DNA from: Pseudobdellovibrionaceae bacterium
Lineage (GTDB): Bacteria > Bdellovibrionota > Bdellovibrionia > Bdellovibrionales > UBA1609
Length of the DNA: 64,000 nt
Assembly (NCBI GenBank): GCA_020635055.1
Contig: JACKAN010000001.1
Coordinates: 248,001-312,000, forward strand
Direction of reading: 5' to 3'
Shown here piece by piece: positions 1-8,953 of the stretch. Under the pieces are notes generated by a model that saw only the letters and a list, made by a program, of their open reading frames with translations, did no database searches and was not told where the DNA came from. Every line of letters begins with the position of its first letter. The first letter of the stretch is position 1. A program made the position numbers and the translations under genes.

Positions 1-1
1 A

Positions 2-721
2 GAAAGTCCGGTTACTACCTATTCTATTGTAGAGCCATCAAGTAGAAAACCTTTGGGTATTAGTATATTTACATTTTACAGTATGGCGGATCATTTAAAG
101 ACTACGAGTAATTCTGTTTATAGCAATTATTCAACAGCTAGTAATAGCCGATACTTAGTTGATTACACAGGTGAATACTCTTCTAACCCAAGTTTTGGAA
201 TTGGTTTAGAGTACAGCAGGAAGTCACTTTTTGAATGGAGTAGAGTTGGTTTTGGATTTAGCGGTGGAGTGACCTATGATTTTAATCGCACAATTAAAAG
301 AGAATACATACAGTCAAATAATGTAGCTTTAACTGGAACGAACATTAATAACAATTACGTATATGAAGACCCTGAGTTGGCTATAATCATGCCTTATATT
401 AACATTAATATAAATATCAACGACGCCTATATTTTTTCAGGAGTTAACTATTCTGTTCCTCAAGAAAGCAAAGCCAACGATGAGAACTTCGAAGGGAAAA
501 TGGGTTTTCAAATGGGTATTGGTATGCAAGTGAGTTCTTACATAGCCCTAGAAGTCAGTCACCGCTGGTTGAGCTTTGATGTAAACCCCATATTCACAGC
601 CAATGATTACTATGTGTCGGGTTTAGATACTTACCGATTAAATACAAGTGGTTTAGGTGTGAGTGAAAAAGAAACTTTAGATTTAAATGGTTTTAACTTG
701 GCAATTAAAGCCACATTTTAG
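2..721 (+). CDS. Outer-membrane beta-barrel protein, 5' truncated by window edge
   Basis: The frame is open from base 2 to the stop at 719-721, so the start lies outside the window; the TTG at 53 is only an internal candidate. The visible part has alternating aromatic and polar strands (FGIGLEYS, WSRVGFGFSGGVTYDF, FQMGIGMQVSSYIALEVSHRW) and ends in a terminal Phe (NLAIKATF), the usual C-terminal signature of a Gram-negative outer-membrane barrel. The GIGMQ...ALEVSHRW stretch resembles OmpW/OmpA-like eight-stranded barrels. No specific family is assigned. A long hairpin follows directly and could end its transcript. Confidence 0.7.
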   Translation, partial: ESPVTTYSIVEPSSRKPLGISIFTFYSMADHLKTTSNSVYSNYSTASNSRYLVDYTGEYSSNPSFGIGLEYSRKSLFEWSRVGFGFSGGVTYDFNRTIKREYIQSNNVALTGTNINNNYVYEDPELAIIMPYININININDAYIFSGVNYSVPQESKANDENFEGKMGFQMGIGMQVSSYIALEVSHRWLSFDVNPIFTANDYYVSGLDTYRLNTSGLGVSEKETLDLNGFNLAIKATF

Positions 722-740
722 ATTAAAAAGGTACCAAGAT

Positions 741-805
741 TAAAAAGGTACCAAGTCCCTATTTACGTTTCACCGCAACGTAAATAGGGACTTGGTACCT
801 TTTTA
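741..805. repeat. Long perfect inverted repeat with flanking 17-bp tandem duplication
   Basis: Bases 741-769 and 777-805 are perfect reverse complements (29 bp) around the 7-base loop TCACCGC. The outermost 17 bases of the left side, GATTAAAAAGGTACCAA, occur twice in tandem (721-737 and 738-754). The element begins right after the barrel gene's stop and ends in a T-run on the right, so it could act as a terminator. Its length and perfect pairing are more typical of a dispersed REP-like or MITE-like palindrome than of an ordinary terminator. No second copy was noticed in the window. Confidence 0.85.
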
Positions 806-1727
806 CTATATATTTTGAATATTTTTAATGTAGTCATAGACTGTCTCTATTTCCCAGAACTGTACGATTAGGCTTCTTCTGATAGAAAAAAGTTTCTAAA
901 CGGCCGGTAAGCTTGCTTGTCCATACTAACACGGGTTACACAGTGATGTCCTCTTTTATAGATTGATTCTAAAATATTATGTGTGGTCAATGCTCGATCT
1001 AGTAACAATAATGTTTTGAATTCAAAATTTCAAGTTTAAATTTCAGCAAGTTTTTTTCGCTACCTTGCAAGCAATCCACAACAGCATGGAAAATGAACTT
1101 GCTCCGATTATGAACAGCAGCAACAAGGCGCCTATGGGGAAGATGTGCCTCAGAAGAATAGGTTCTATGTTTGTTAAAATTTTCATTAACTTGATCAGTA
1201 TCTGGAACAGCAAAACCAGAGGCATCCAGGGCACCCTTTTAAAACTCATTAAACTTTAGGGAATCAATGTAGGTGGGTATGAAAAGTTGCTTTATAGCTG
1301 CCTATAGCCCTCATTCAAACAGAATGTAGAAGTTTTTGTAAACACCTTGGAAAAAGATTATGTTTATTCAAGTGTTTGCTTTGATGCCAATGGGGGATTA
1401 AAAAATACTTCCAAGTTGAATTGAAGATTAAAATAATGTTGCCCTTCACTCACGTTTTAGCATGCAGAACCCAAAAAAGTATAGAAATTAACTAACAACG
1501 CTATTTAAATCTTTGTGGGAAAAAGCAGTCTATTATTTTACTAAGATTTCAAAATAGTTAATTTATTTTGATACTTATTTTCTCAGACCTAATTCCTTGG
1601 AGATATAAATTGTTGAGCTCCAGTGACACTTAAGGGTTTAATTCTTCAAAAATTTTCTCAAAAACTTTGAGCAGCCAACACTGAGAGAATACGACCACTC
1701 TGTAATTCTAATTTTTAATTTCTAAAA
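806..1727. other. Decayed non-coding stretch with a transposase remnant
   Basis: Apart from the IS4-like fragment at 999-1310 on the minus strand, no continuous gene is visible. The two overlapping short frames at 1043-1259 are out-of-frame readings of that fragment. Bases 1311-1727 show nothing recognisable. Confidence 0.6.
999..1310 (-). pseudogene. IS4-family-like DDE transposase fragment
   Basis: Reading the minus strand from about 1239 to the stop at 999 gives GALDASGFAVPDTDQVNENF followed by HRTYSSEAHLPHRRLV. The 'D-x-SG-x-x-VPDT' block is typical of the first catalytic Asp region of IS4-type transposases. The same frame continues upstream through one stop (SLKFNEF*KGALDAS) to about 1310. 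The N-terminal region, the remaining catalytic residues and both element ends are gone, so this is a decayed remnant. Family assignment rests on this motif only. Confidence 0.65.
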
Positions 1728-1891
1728 TTATTTGCAGGTTTTAAATCCATTTGACAAGTAGAGCGTTTCTTTTACTTTAGATACAGTTACTAACAATTTA
1801 ATTCCTTTATATTCATTAGAAACCTTTTTAAGAATTAATGAAGCGTATTGAATTTCATCCTCAACAATTCTTTCTTCTCCACTTTCAAAAT
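1728..1891 (-). pseudogene. 3' fragment of secreted-protein gene split by ISL3 copy 1
   Basis: This piece ends at TAA 1728-1730. When the ISL3 element (1892-4492) and one copy of its 9-bp duplication are removed, it continues in frame from the 5' fragment at 4493-4814. The joined reading runs ...VYNFE-SGEERIVEDEIQYA... and ends ...SNGFKTCK. The rejoined protein would be about 160 residues with a signal peptide and several Cys residues. The frame is uninterrupted on both sides, so the insertion is probably fairly recent. The function of the original protein is unknown. Confidence 0.85.
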
Positions 1892-1904
1892 GCCTCTCCG
1901 TTAT

Positions 1905-2885
1905 TTAGAAGGGGGTGGTTGATGCCAATCTCATTTCGGGTGGCCAGTACCAGGAAGACGTATCTATATATTTTGAGTTTAACAGCCCACATCTTTGTAG
2001 GATTTTGAGCATAAATGATACTGGATTTGTGTATCCATACCCCATTCTTTTGAGGACTTTAATTTTATTATTTAGTCCCTCTGACACGGCTGTTGTAAGT
2101 CCCGACATTATATAACCTTCTATATAATGCCTGTATTTCCTCAAAGTATTTGCGAACTTTAAAAATGACTTTAATTTGGCTTCCCTTGCAAAGCGATACC
2201 ACAGGATAAGACTTTTCCTGAACTCTTTTACATTTTTCTTATCTAAAACCTTATGGAAATATTCAACTAACACTGACGCTCTAAATATATTTTTATTTAT
2301 ATCCAGTAATCGCTCTAGCTTTGTGTAATCTTTTTTTGATAAATTCTTCTCTCGCTCAACTAATATATACTTCCTATGGGGGGCAAGCACTTCCATTAAA
2401 AACTTATCCTCATTGTCTTTCGCTAGTTTAAACTCTATTTTTCTTACCTCGTCAAAAACATCATTTACACCTTGTGCTAAGTGGAACCTATCAATACAGA
2501 TCTTGGCATTCTTGCAAGCGTGTTCAACAACCTTGATAAATGCATCGTGCATATCTAATGCAAAATATTTAATCTTTAAAAGTTGCTCCGGCCTCAGTAC
2601 TTTTAAACAGTTCAATAGGCTTGAACCCTTACGTCCCATTGCGTTTGACAGCACCTTACTGATGTTCGTGCAAACTAAATTCGTAACAAATTGCACTTTG
2701 TTTTTATCCGACGATTTCTTCCCAAAAATAGTCCTATAGTGCACCTCATCTGCTGACATACTTTCTAAATCCAAATCTCTTTCAGCATAATTTAAATGTT
2801 TTTTCATTTGCTTCATTCGATACTGGTCTATATCCCACATTGTTTTTGATTTTAATCGTAGGATCCTAGCGCTGGCCTCACAAGT
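1905..2885 (-). pseudogene. ISL3 transposase, C-terminal part (split by IS630)
   Basis: This is the DDE_Tnp_ISL3 catalytic half. It has the core Asp block KYFALDMHDAF, the family block DRFHLAQGVNDVFDEVRK and the C-terminal block EGLNNKIKVLKRMGYGYTNP. It is cut from its N-terminal zinc-finger half (4004-4364) by the IS630 element at 2888-4001. The joined reading frame (GRLMEEL-TCEASARIL) is seen intact in copy 2 at 48430-48480. The apparent start in this copy lies in IS630 sequence and is an artefact of the insertion. Confidence 0.95.
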
Positions 2886-2887
2886 TA

Positions 2888-4001
2888 TTACTAGGAGCAC
2901 GATATAGTTTACACAGCCTTAGCGTATGAGACTTCAGTTTTTTCAAATAAATTTTTTATTTTATAGGGAGTCTTTTGACGACTTCTTAGATGTGATCGTA
3001 CTGTTTTTATAAGCTCATCTTTATTTGAGGCCCTCTTCTTCCTCACTGTATTCCTTTTTAAATCATTATTTAAAAGTTCATTGGGATTTAATTCAGGACT
3101 GTAAGGGGGTAAGAAAAAAAGCTCTATTGCCTTCTTGTTTTTGGAAATCCAACTTTTGACCTGCTTAGACCTGTAATGAACTGGGTGTCGATCAACAATA
3201 AGAAAGATTTTACGTCTACTACTTTTTATAAGTCTCTTCATAAAATCTATAAAAACATCAGCATTAAATTTTCCATCAAAAACTTTAAAACTTAAACGTC
3301 CCTGATTTGTAATGCTGGAAATAACATTGCATGAGAATCTTTTCCCACTCAATTTTACGATTGGAGTAACACCTTTACGGCCATAGGTTTTTGCAACAGA
3401 GGCGTCTGAACGAAGACCTGTCTCATCACCCCAATGTATCTCTGCACTTGACTTACGAGCCTTCTGCCGGATCTTTGGATACTCTGATTTTAACCAATCA
3501 ATAACTGCTACATCGTTTTGTTCATAAGCTCTCCTAACCGGCTTTTGAGGTGTAAAACCCCATTTTTTTAACAATCGACCAACTGTCCACTTTGAATACT
3601 CAATCCCATACTTATCTTTAATAAGCTCTTGCACAGCCTCTCGTGTCCAAAGTACAAAATCAAACTTTAGTTGATCCGGCGTCTTGTCTTGAATTATTCG
3701 AACGATTTGAGCACACTGCCAGCCCTTTAATTTCCCTTCTTCTTTAGGGCGACCTTGTGGCTTTGCTCTTAGTGATTTTTTCCCTGATTCTTTATAGGCG
3801 CAATTCCAATTATAAACAGCCTGACGGGTAACCCCGTACATTTCAGCAACTTCAACTTGTGTATAGCCAGCTTTTAGTGCTTCTATGGCTTGATAACGTA
3901 TTCTTTCTTGAGATTTTGGGTCTAATGAACGAGCATCTGAAATCATCTCTAAGAAATAATATATTTTTTTAATATTGTAAACTATTTATTGCTCTAAGTA
4001 A
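2888..4001 (-). mobile_element. IS630-family element inserted in ISL3
   Basis: It is bounded by the target duplication TA (2886-2887 and 4002-4003), the hallmark of IS630/Tc1-mariner elements. The ends form about 26-bp imperfect inverted repeats, TTACTAGGAGCA...ATAGTTTACA on the left and TTACTTAGAGCA...ATAGTTTACA inward from the right. The intact target without the element is present in the second ISL3 copy, which proves the boundaries. It holds one intact transposase gene, so it may be mobile. Confidence 0.95.
2909..3946 (-). CDS. IS630-family transposase
   Basis: 345 residues, the normal length for the family. The N-terminus holds helix-turn-helix units (YTQVEVAEMYGVTRQAVYNW, residues about 29-50) followed by a winged-helix-like region (KYGIEYSKWTVGRLLKKWGF). 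The DDE_3 catalytic domain follows: first Asp in IHWGDETGLRSD (about 171), second in IFLIVDRHPVH, and Glu or Asp in the PPYSPELNPNELLNNDLKR block. It is intact, lies close to both element ends, and reads opposite to the numbering. It cuts and rejoins the element at TA sites. Confidence 0.95.
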   Translation of the reverse strand: MISDARSLDPKSQERIRYQAIEALKAGYTQVEVAEMYGVTRQAVYNWNCAYKESGKKSLRAKPQGRPKEEGKLKGWQCAQIVRIIQDKTPDQLKFDFVLWTREAVQELIKDKYGIEYSKWTVGRLLKKWGFTPQKPVRRAYEQNDVAVIDWLKSEYPKIRQKARKSSAEIHWGDETGLRSDASVAKTYGRKGVTPIVKLSGKRFSCNVISSITNQGRLSFKVFDGKFNADVFIDFMKRLIKSSRRKIFLIVDRHPVHYRSKQVKSWISKNKKAIELFFLPPYSPELNPNELLNNDLKRNTVRKKRASNKDELIKTVRSHLRSRQKTPYKIKNLFEKTEVSYAKAV

Positions 4002-4003
4002 TA

Positions 4004-4364
4004 ACTCTTCCATAAGTCGACCTGCCTTTTCGCATAAACTATATGTCATGTTTTTAAAATGAGGATGAGTAAATGCTACCTTGGACGATCTAACTCTATC
4101 ACCGCAAATATGACAATTGCCTCGAAGTTGCTTTAAATAAATCCAAACCTCTTCATATGCACCCAGTGGAGCGGCTCTAATCTTTCTTAATTTCCACTCA
4201 TGGACATGAGTAATGCTGTTAGCGCAGACATTACAAACTGCTTCATTACGATTTTGACGGGCATATAAAACTAGTTTTAATTCCTCATCACATGTGGCCC
4301 AATACTCAATTTTAATTCCTTGAAGTCCTAAAGATTTTAAGATTAAATCATCATGAAGTTCCAT
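4004..4364 (-). pseudogene. ISL3 transposase, N-terminal zinc-finger part
   Basis: This is the N-terminal half of the ISL3 transposase with the zf-ISL3 pattern (CNVCANSITHVHEW, then CHICGDRV). The preferred start is the ATG at 4362-4364 (MELHDDLIL), preceded on the minus strand by AGGAG seven bases away, rather than the upstream ATG at 4442. After MEEL the frame runs into IS630 sequence (LLRAINSLQY). It is identical in protein sequence to the same region of copy 2. Confidence 0.93.
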
Positions 4365-4492
4365 CCGTGTTCTCCTATAAAATTTGTTTTTATTACGATT
4401 AAATCTTATTCGAGATGGATGGAACTTTTTACCTTCACTCAAGACCTAGGTCTTGTTGGCATGAATTATACCCTTCTGTAATACGGTGAACC

Positions 4493-4814
4493 TTTCAAAA
4501 TTATAAACTTTTATAGAAAATATTACTCTATCAGCAGAACAAACAATGTCATTTTCAGAAATATTTTCAAGGTTACAATCTTTTTTTGGCAAAGAAAATG
4601 TGACCATTTGAAATTGATCTTTTGGCTGCAATTTATCAGAATTTACTTCTAAAGTATTGCCGTCAGTAGTGAATCGTAAATTAGAGCCAACCTCTGTAAT
4701 ATCTAGATTGTTATAAGCAAACCCACCAGTAAAACAAGATAAAAGGCTTGTGGTTTGGGCCATAACATTTTTTGTTACTAGAGTTGCTAGCATAATAATT
4801 AAAAGATTTGTCAT
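4493..4814 (-). pseudogene. 5' fragment of secreted-protein gene split by ISL3 copy 1
   Basis: The start at 4814 (MTNLLIIML) is chosen because GGGAGGGAAAG precedes it; an upstream ATG at 4847 has no such site. The N-terminus is a signal peptide ending near NVMA|Q. The mature part has spaced Cys residues (LLSCFTGG, KKDCNLE, IVCSAD) that could form disulphides in the periplasm. After VYNFER the frame runs into ISL3 sequence. It joins the 1728-1891 fragment in frame. The protein has no recognisable family. Confidence 0.85.
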
Positions 4815-4899
4815 TATCTTTCCCTCCCTTTTTTTTAGTTTTAACATCTAACATAATATTTATTTTCTTATCAAGTTGTGGTGCAAGAAGAATGGCATT

Positions 4900-5330
4900 T
4901 GGTACAGACCACCAGGTGGCTGATCACTTGTGGATCTTCGAAGTTGGCAATGACGTTCATTTTTCCGTCACATTATAGACAAGTTTCGATTCCGTTTTTC
5001 GTTTAATATACTGTCTTAATAAACCTATAGTATTCTGTGAGTGATTTCTTTTTATGGATATTAAAATTATCCACAACCAAAACTATCTTCTCAGAAAAAC
5101 TATACACCGCTCAATTAATGTCAAAAATTTCGCAAACTCCGGTGCTTTAAGATTCTTAGTCACTTTCTTGATGTAAATACCTTCCTTGGGCTCCACAGCT
5201 TAAAAGATATTTGCTGTCCCCTGTCGTTTATACTCAAAGTCAACCTTTTTTACTTCACCCGAGCTTATACCATAAGGAGGACGAACATCATTAAGTAATT
5301 GAGGTTTTCTTTAAATTTCTCGTCAAGATC
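4900..5330 (-). pseudogene. Decayed IS630-type transposase (different from the intact one)
   Basis: On the minus strand, one frame reads RPPYGISSGEVKKVDFEYKR, then QGTANIF, a stop, AVEPKEGIYIKKVTKN and APEFAKFLTLIER. After a frameshift it reads FSEKIVLVVDNFNIHKKKSL. The 'FEYKRxGTANxF...VVDNxNxHK' pattern is characteristic of an IS630 subgroup distinct from the element at 2888-4001. Several stops and frameshifts and no visible ends make it a remnant. The rest of 4815-5420 shows nothing else. Confidence 0.75.
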
Positions 5331-5420
5331 CGCACTACACAAGTCTCTTTATCCGGAAAGATGAGTAGGAAGCAAATTCAGCATAATTTGATACTTATTC
5401 CAAAAATTGTATAATAGACT

Positions 5421-5870
5421 TTACATTCCCAATTTAATAGACTTAAACATACATCCATCACCGCCGTCCCAGAGTACAATTGTCCAAGTTTTAATTGTCT
5501 CAGGTGAAATAAATTTTTCTCCAATTAGTTTAACTTGAAATGTGCTCACATTATTTTCAGTCTCCGACAAGCTCTCAACTTTGAGAGAATATTCAACTTT
5601 TACATCTTGCCCTAAGCCTTTAACAAGACCCAAAATTGCTTTTTCAGCTTCTATCTGACAAACTACTTTTTCACCTACGATATAACCATCGTAGGTACCA
5701 CCAATACACAAGTTATAAATTTTATGATCGATGCTTGAAAGGTGCCCTCCACTGCGAAGGCATGCAGCATATTGCACTATGGTTTTATCACCCTCGACTT
5801 CAAGATTGGGATCTGCCATAGCGATTAAAGAAAAAGTCAGTAGCAAATATATATTTAATATTAGTTTCAC
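5421..5870 (-). CDS. Small secreted protein, unknown function
   Basis: 149 residues starting at GTG (5868-5870) with AAAGGAG upstream. The signal peptide is MKLILNIYLLLTFSLIAMA, probably cleaved before DPNLE. The mature protein has Cys residues in AACLRSG, YNLCIGG, VVCQIE and DGCMF that could pair in the periplasm. The size, signal peptide and Cys spacing recall the split secreted gene next door (4493-4814), so the two may be distant members of one local family. This resemblance is only by eye. No known domain was recognised. Confidence 0.7.
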   Translation of the reverse strand: MKLILNIYLLLTFSLIAMADPNLEVEGDKTIVQYAACLRSGGHLSSIDHKIYNLCIGGTYDGYIVGEKVVCQIEAEKAILGLVKGLGQDVKVEYSLKVESLSETENNVSTFQVKLIGEKFISPETIKTWTIVLWDGGDGCMFKSIKLGM

Positions 5871-6043
5871 AAAATTACTCCTTTAATAAATATTTAAATT
5901 TGATGAGAATACACAATTTTAATAAATATTCATTAATTATTTATTAAATAATGAATATAAGTATTTTCTTCACTGAATTTTGGAGCTTCCATCTAAATCG
6001 CGACGGTGAGTGGACTGGGGTAGTTTGACTGTACAAAAACCTC

Positions 6044-6397
6044 TTAAGTAATCACAATAGGCTTTTTGTTTAAAAACTCCTTATCATGTTTTAATTTATT
6101 TTCAAATTCATTTGACGTTAAATTATTTAATACAGAATGGACCCTTTCCTCAATGTAAACTGTATGGAAAAATTCTGGTAGATTATCTAATACATCATTT
6201 ATATCTTCATAATGTGTTAAATCTAATTCATTACTTTTAATTGTTTTCATTAGACTTTCACCGAAGGCATTGTCATATGGGTTGCCCATTCTTGAACAAG
6301 ATTTGTGAAATTTATTGTCTTTTAATCTTTTGATATATGATTTACCTAAATACTGAACACCTCTATCTGAATGGTGTATAACTCCACTTGGTGGACA
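6044..6397 (-). pseudogene. IS3-family OrfB (rve) C-terminal fragment
   Basis: The minus-strand frame reads PSGVIHHSDRGVQYLGKSYI and later GNPYDNAFGESLMKTIKSNE, the conserved DDE integrase core around the second Asp (HSDRG) and the final Glu (NAFGES) of IS3 OrfB. It continues through the usual C-terminal tail (YIEERVHSVLNNLTSNEFEN). The N-terminal half and OrfA are missing; homology stops abruptly near 6397. The ATG at 6289 is only an internal Met. Confidence 0.9.
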
Positions 6398-6870
6398 AGT
6401 CCAAGTGGACTTCCTGTCGTTACCAGGGGTGGACTTCCCAAAAAAAACTAGATAGATTTAGTGAGACAAATTTGTTAATTTATACTTCTCGGACTCTGAT
6501 TGCTAAGTGAAGTATGTTTACTTTTTTTATTATACAGCCGCGCATAAATTCGTAGAAGTGTTGCTATAAAAAAGGCTGCATTTATCTAGTGATTTTTTGT
6601 GGTGAAAGTTGAATTTTTTCGAACACTTCATGTAGAGTATTTTCAATGCTGATCACTACTCCAAAGTGGATGGTGAAGTGCAAAATCAAACTTCGCTTGC
6701 CATAATGAAGCATATCCAATACTTGGGTCTGCTCGAAATGCAAGAATCAGCCAATGTTATCCCGTTTCAGAGGGTAAAATAGATTGGCTGAGAGTTTTTC
6801 GGCTGGTAAAAGCTGGTAGGAAAAAAGAGTAAAGAATTTTTTGTAATTTTATTAACTATTTAGGAGCCAA
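6398..6870. other. Spacer with a possible gene remnant
   Basis: A plus-strand frame at about 6637-6771 reads SIFNADHYSKVDGE, then NQTSLAIMKHIQYLGLLEMQ and IPFQRVK*. It looks protein-like but has a stop just upstream and no recognised family. The rest of the spacer shows nothing but presumably holds the mutM promoter. Confidence 0.35.
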
Positions 6871-7707
6871 ATGCCCGAACTGCCTGAAGTTGAGACTTTA
6901 CGTCGAGAGCTCAATAAACTTTTGAAATTAGACAGTAAAACTCCAGTAAAATTCACGGCTATTGAATTTAAAAGAGCAGATCTACGCAATAAAATTCCCA
7001 AAGCAAAACTCATCAATTTAATTGGTCACAATTTATATCCTATACAAAGACGTGCCAAATATTTACTGTTTCCAACTTCTGCGGGAACCCTGCTGAATCA
7101 TTTGGGAATGACTGGAAATTGGAGGGAACTTAAAGATAGAGAGGATTTTAAAAATCATGATCATGCAGTTATTGAATTTAATAATAAAGTAAAGTTGGTC
7201 TACAATGATCCCCGCCGTTTTGGAATTATCGACTTTGTAATTCCTCAAAAAGAAAATGAAAGCCTTTGGTTAAAGCATTTAGGCGCGGAACCTTTATCCA
7301 AAGAATTTAATGCGGAATACTTTTTTGCCAAAATAAAAAAAAGAGTCGCACCTATAAAAAACATTATAATGGATCAAAAAATAGTGGTTGGTGTAGGCAA
7401 TATATATGCTAGTGAAGTTTTGTTTAAGTGCCATATCCATCCTTTACATATTGCAAATAAATTATCTTTTAAAAAAGTGATTATGTTAGTTGATGCCATC
7501 AACACTATTTTAAAAAAGGCGATTGATTCTGGTGGAACCACTATTAAAGATTTTCGCACTGTGGGTGGAGAGAAGGGATATTTTGTGCAAAAACTTAAAG
7601 TCTATGGACGCAAAGGGAGCTCTTGTCACAGATGTCATAAGCCTATTCAGGCAAAAAAAATCAGTGGTCGCAGTACCTACTGGTGTCCATATTGTCAAAA
7701 AAAATAG
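6871..7707 (+). CDS. mutM: Formamidopyrimidine-DNA glycosylase
   Basis: 278 residues, full length. It excises oxidised purines such as 8-oxoguanine and cleaves the strand by beta/delta elimination. The N-terminus is the invariant PELPEVE, with Pro2 as the nucleophile and Glu3 catalytic. The Lys in QRRAKYLLF (about 57-60) and the HLGMTGNW loop follow. The helix-two-turn-helix has VVGVGNIYASEVLF. The C-terminus is the zinc finger CHRCHKPI...TYWCPYC (four Cys). AGGAG lies upstream of the ATG. It stands alone between decayed DNA and an MFS gene. Confidence 0.97.
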   Translation: MPELPEVETLRRELNKLLKLDSKTPVKFTAIEFKRADLRNKIPKAKLINLIGHNLYPIQRRAKYLLFPTSAGTLLNHLGMTGNWRELKDREDFKNHDHAVIEFNNKVKLVYNDPRRFGIIDFVIPQKENESLWLKHLGAEPLSKEFNAEYFFAKIKKRVAPIKNIIMDQKIVVGVGNIYASEVLFKCHIHPLHIANKLSFKKVIMLVDAINTILKKAIDSGGTTIKDFRTVGGEKGYFVQKLKVYGRKGSSCHRCHKPIQAKKISGRSTYWCPYCQKK

Positions 7708-7792
7708 TTAGTCCTTAAAATAATGTATTTATTGACTCCTAACATATACGAAAACTCGACCTTTACTAAAAAGCTTGTTAATTTAAACTTCT

Positions 7793-8953
7793 ATGAAAAA
7801 CCTGCATTGGCCCTACATTATTGTTGCATATTTATCACTACTTTCCTTTGGTTTGTTAGACAATGCTCGTGGACCTTTTTTTCCTGATATTATTTCCGAC
7901 TTAAATCTTCGCGACGATCAAGCTTCTTGGTATTTTGCCTTAGCCTCAATTGTTGCCTTTTTTGGTTCCTACTTAGCACCTCGAATTTTAAATTATTTGG
8001 GGGCCTTAAATGGACTAAGATGGGGCTTATTACTGATTGGTTTTGGTTTTATGACAATGACTTTTTCACTTCAATTTTCCCAACTGCTTCTTTCTGCCTG
8101 TGTTTTTGGTTTTGGTATGGGAATTCTGCAGGTATTTGAACATATTTGTATTCAAGAAGGTTCTTCTCCACAAATTCGACGGCGTTTATTTAATGGTTTA
8201 CATAGCTTTTATGCTGCAGCCTCTTTATTAGCGCCACTCACTGCTGGTTGGATTTTGAGTGAGGGTAAAAATTGGCGCTGGGGCTTTAAAGTATTTAGTA
8301 TTTTGCCCTTGTTAGCTCTTATTTATGCATTAGTAATAAAACGGATAGACCGAAAAATCGAAAAACAAAAAGTGGAAAGGGCCAAAGGCAAAGAACTTTG
8401 GCATATGTTATTTTTGTCAATAATTCTGTCTTTATATGTTTCTGCCGAATTATCAATCAGTACACGCTTAGTACTTTATGTGCAAAGGACAACAAATTTA
8501 ACTCCTTCTCAGTCAACTTTATATTTAACAATATTTTTTGCTTTCTTGCTTTTGGGTCGCATTATAATCACAATCTTTGATTTTAAAAAAATGAGTAGTC
8601 GACAAATTATAATGTATAGCTTGATATCTTCGATGATCTTTTATTTTCTGGGTCTAGTCTATTCACCATGGTTAATAGCCATATGTGGTTTTTTTATGGC
8701 GCCTATTTTTGGCATGAGTATGGATTATATAGCCCATATTTTTCCTGACAAATCGGCACAAGGTTTCTCGATATCATTTACAGTTGGGGCCCTATTAATT
8801 GTAAGCATGCACTATATAGTGGGTTTGATTACTCAACGATTCGGAATTCAACAGGCATTGTATATTGGACCCATTTTTTTATTTTTTGCTGTATTATTAT
8901 TTTTAATTGAATCAAAAATATTTGCATCAAATTCAAATCCAGTGGAGGCTTAA
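7793..8953 (+). CDS. MFS transporter
   Basis: 386 residues with about 12 hydrophobic segments in the 6+6 arrangement. It starts MKNLHWPYIIVAYLSLLSFG and carries MFS-type features such as LDNARGPFFPDI after helix 1 and a basic cytoplasmic loop (KRIDRKIEKQKVERAKGKEL) at mid-length. The substrate cannot be read from the sequence. Its stop codon directly abuts the ATG of the methyltransferase gene (TAA-ATG), so the two are surely co-transcribed and probably translationally coupled, which hints that the transporter exports or imports a methylated product or its precursor. Confidence 0.85.
   Translation: MKNLHWPYIIVAYLSLLSFGLLDNARGPFFPDIISDLNLRDDQASWYFALASIVAFFGSYLAPRILNYLGALNGLRWGLLLIGFGFMTMTFSLQFSQLLLSACVFGFGMGILQVFEHICIQEGSSPQIRRRLFNGLHSFYAAASLLAPLTAGWILSEGKNWRWGFKVFSILPLLALIYALVIKRIDRKIEKQKVERAKGKELWHMLFLSIILSLYVSAELSISTRLVLYVQRTTNLTPSQSTLYLTIFFAFLLLGRIIITIFDFKKMSSRQIIMYSLISSMIFYFLGLVYSPWLIAICGFFMAPIFGMSMDYIAHIFPDKSAQGFSISFTVGALLIVSMHYIVGLITQRFGIQQALYIGPIFLFFAVLLFLIESKIFASNSNPVEA

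Larger units (their letters stand above)
1892..4492 (-). mobile_element. ISL3-family element, copy 1, interrupted by IS630
   Basis: The ends are imperfect 37-bp inverted repeats: GCCTCTCCGTTATTTAGAAG on the left, and GGTTCACCGTATTACAGAAG reading inward from the right. It is flanked by the direct repeat TTTCAAAAT at 1883-1891 and 4493-4501; ISL3 elements normally make an 8-bp duplication, so the ninth base may be chance. Removing the 1114-bp IS630 insertion and its TA duplication leaves 1485 bp, the same size as copy 2 (45003-48938 without its IS66). The two copies differ at only a few positions. Its transposase is split, so this copy cannot make an intact enzyme. Confidence 0.93.

Noticed and set aside
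1043..1259. Short open frames on both strands (68 and 64 codons)
   Set aside because: They are out-of-frame readings of the IS4-type remnant; the frame with the DASGFAVPDT motif is different.
2413..2739. 108-codon plus-strand frame inside the ISL3 transposase
   Set aside because: Antisense shadow of the transposase; the same shadow recurs in copy 2.
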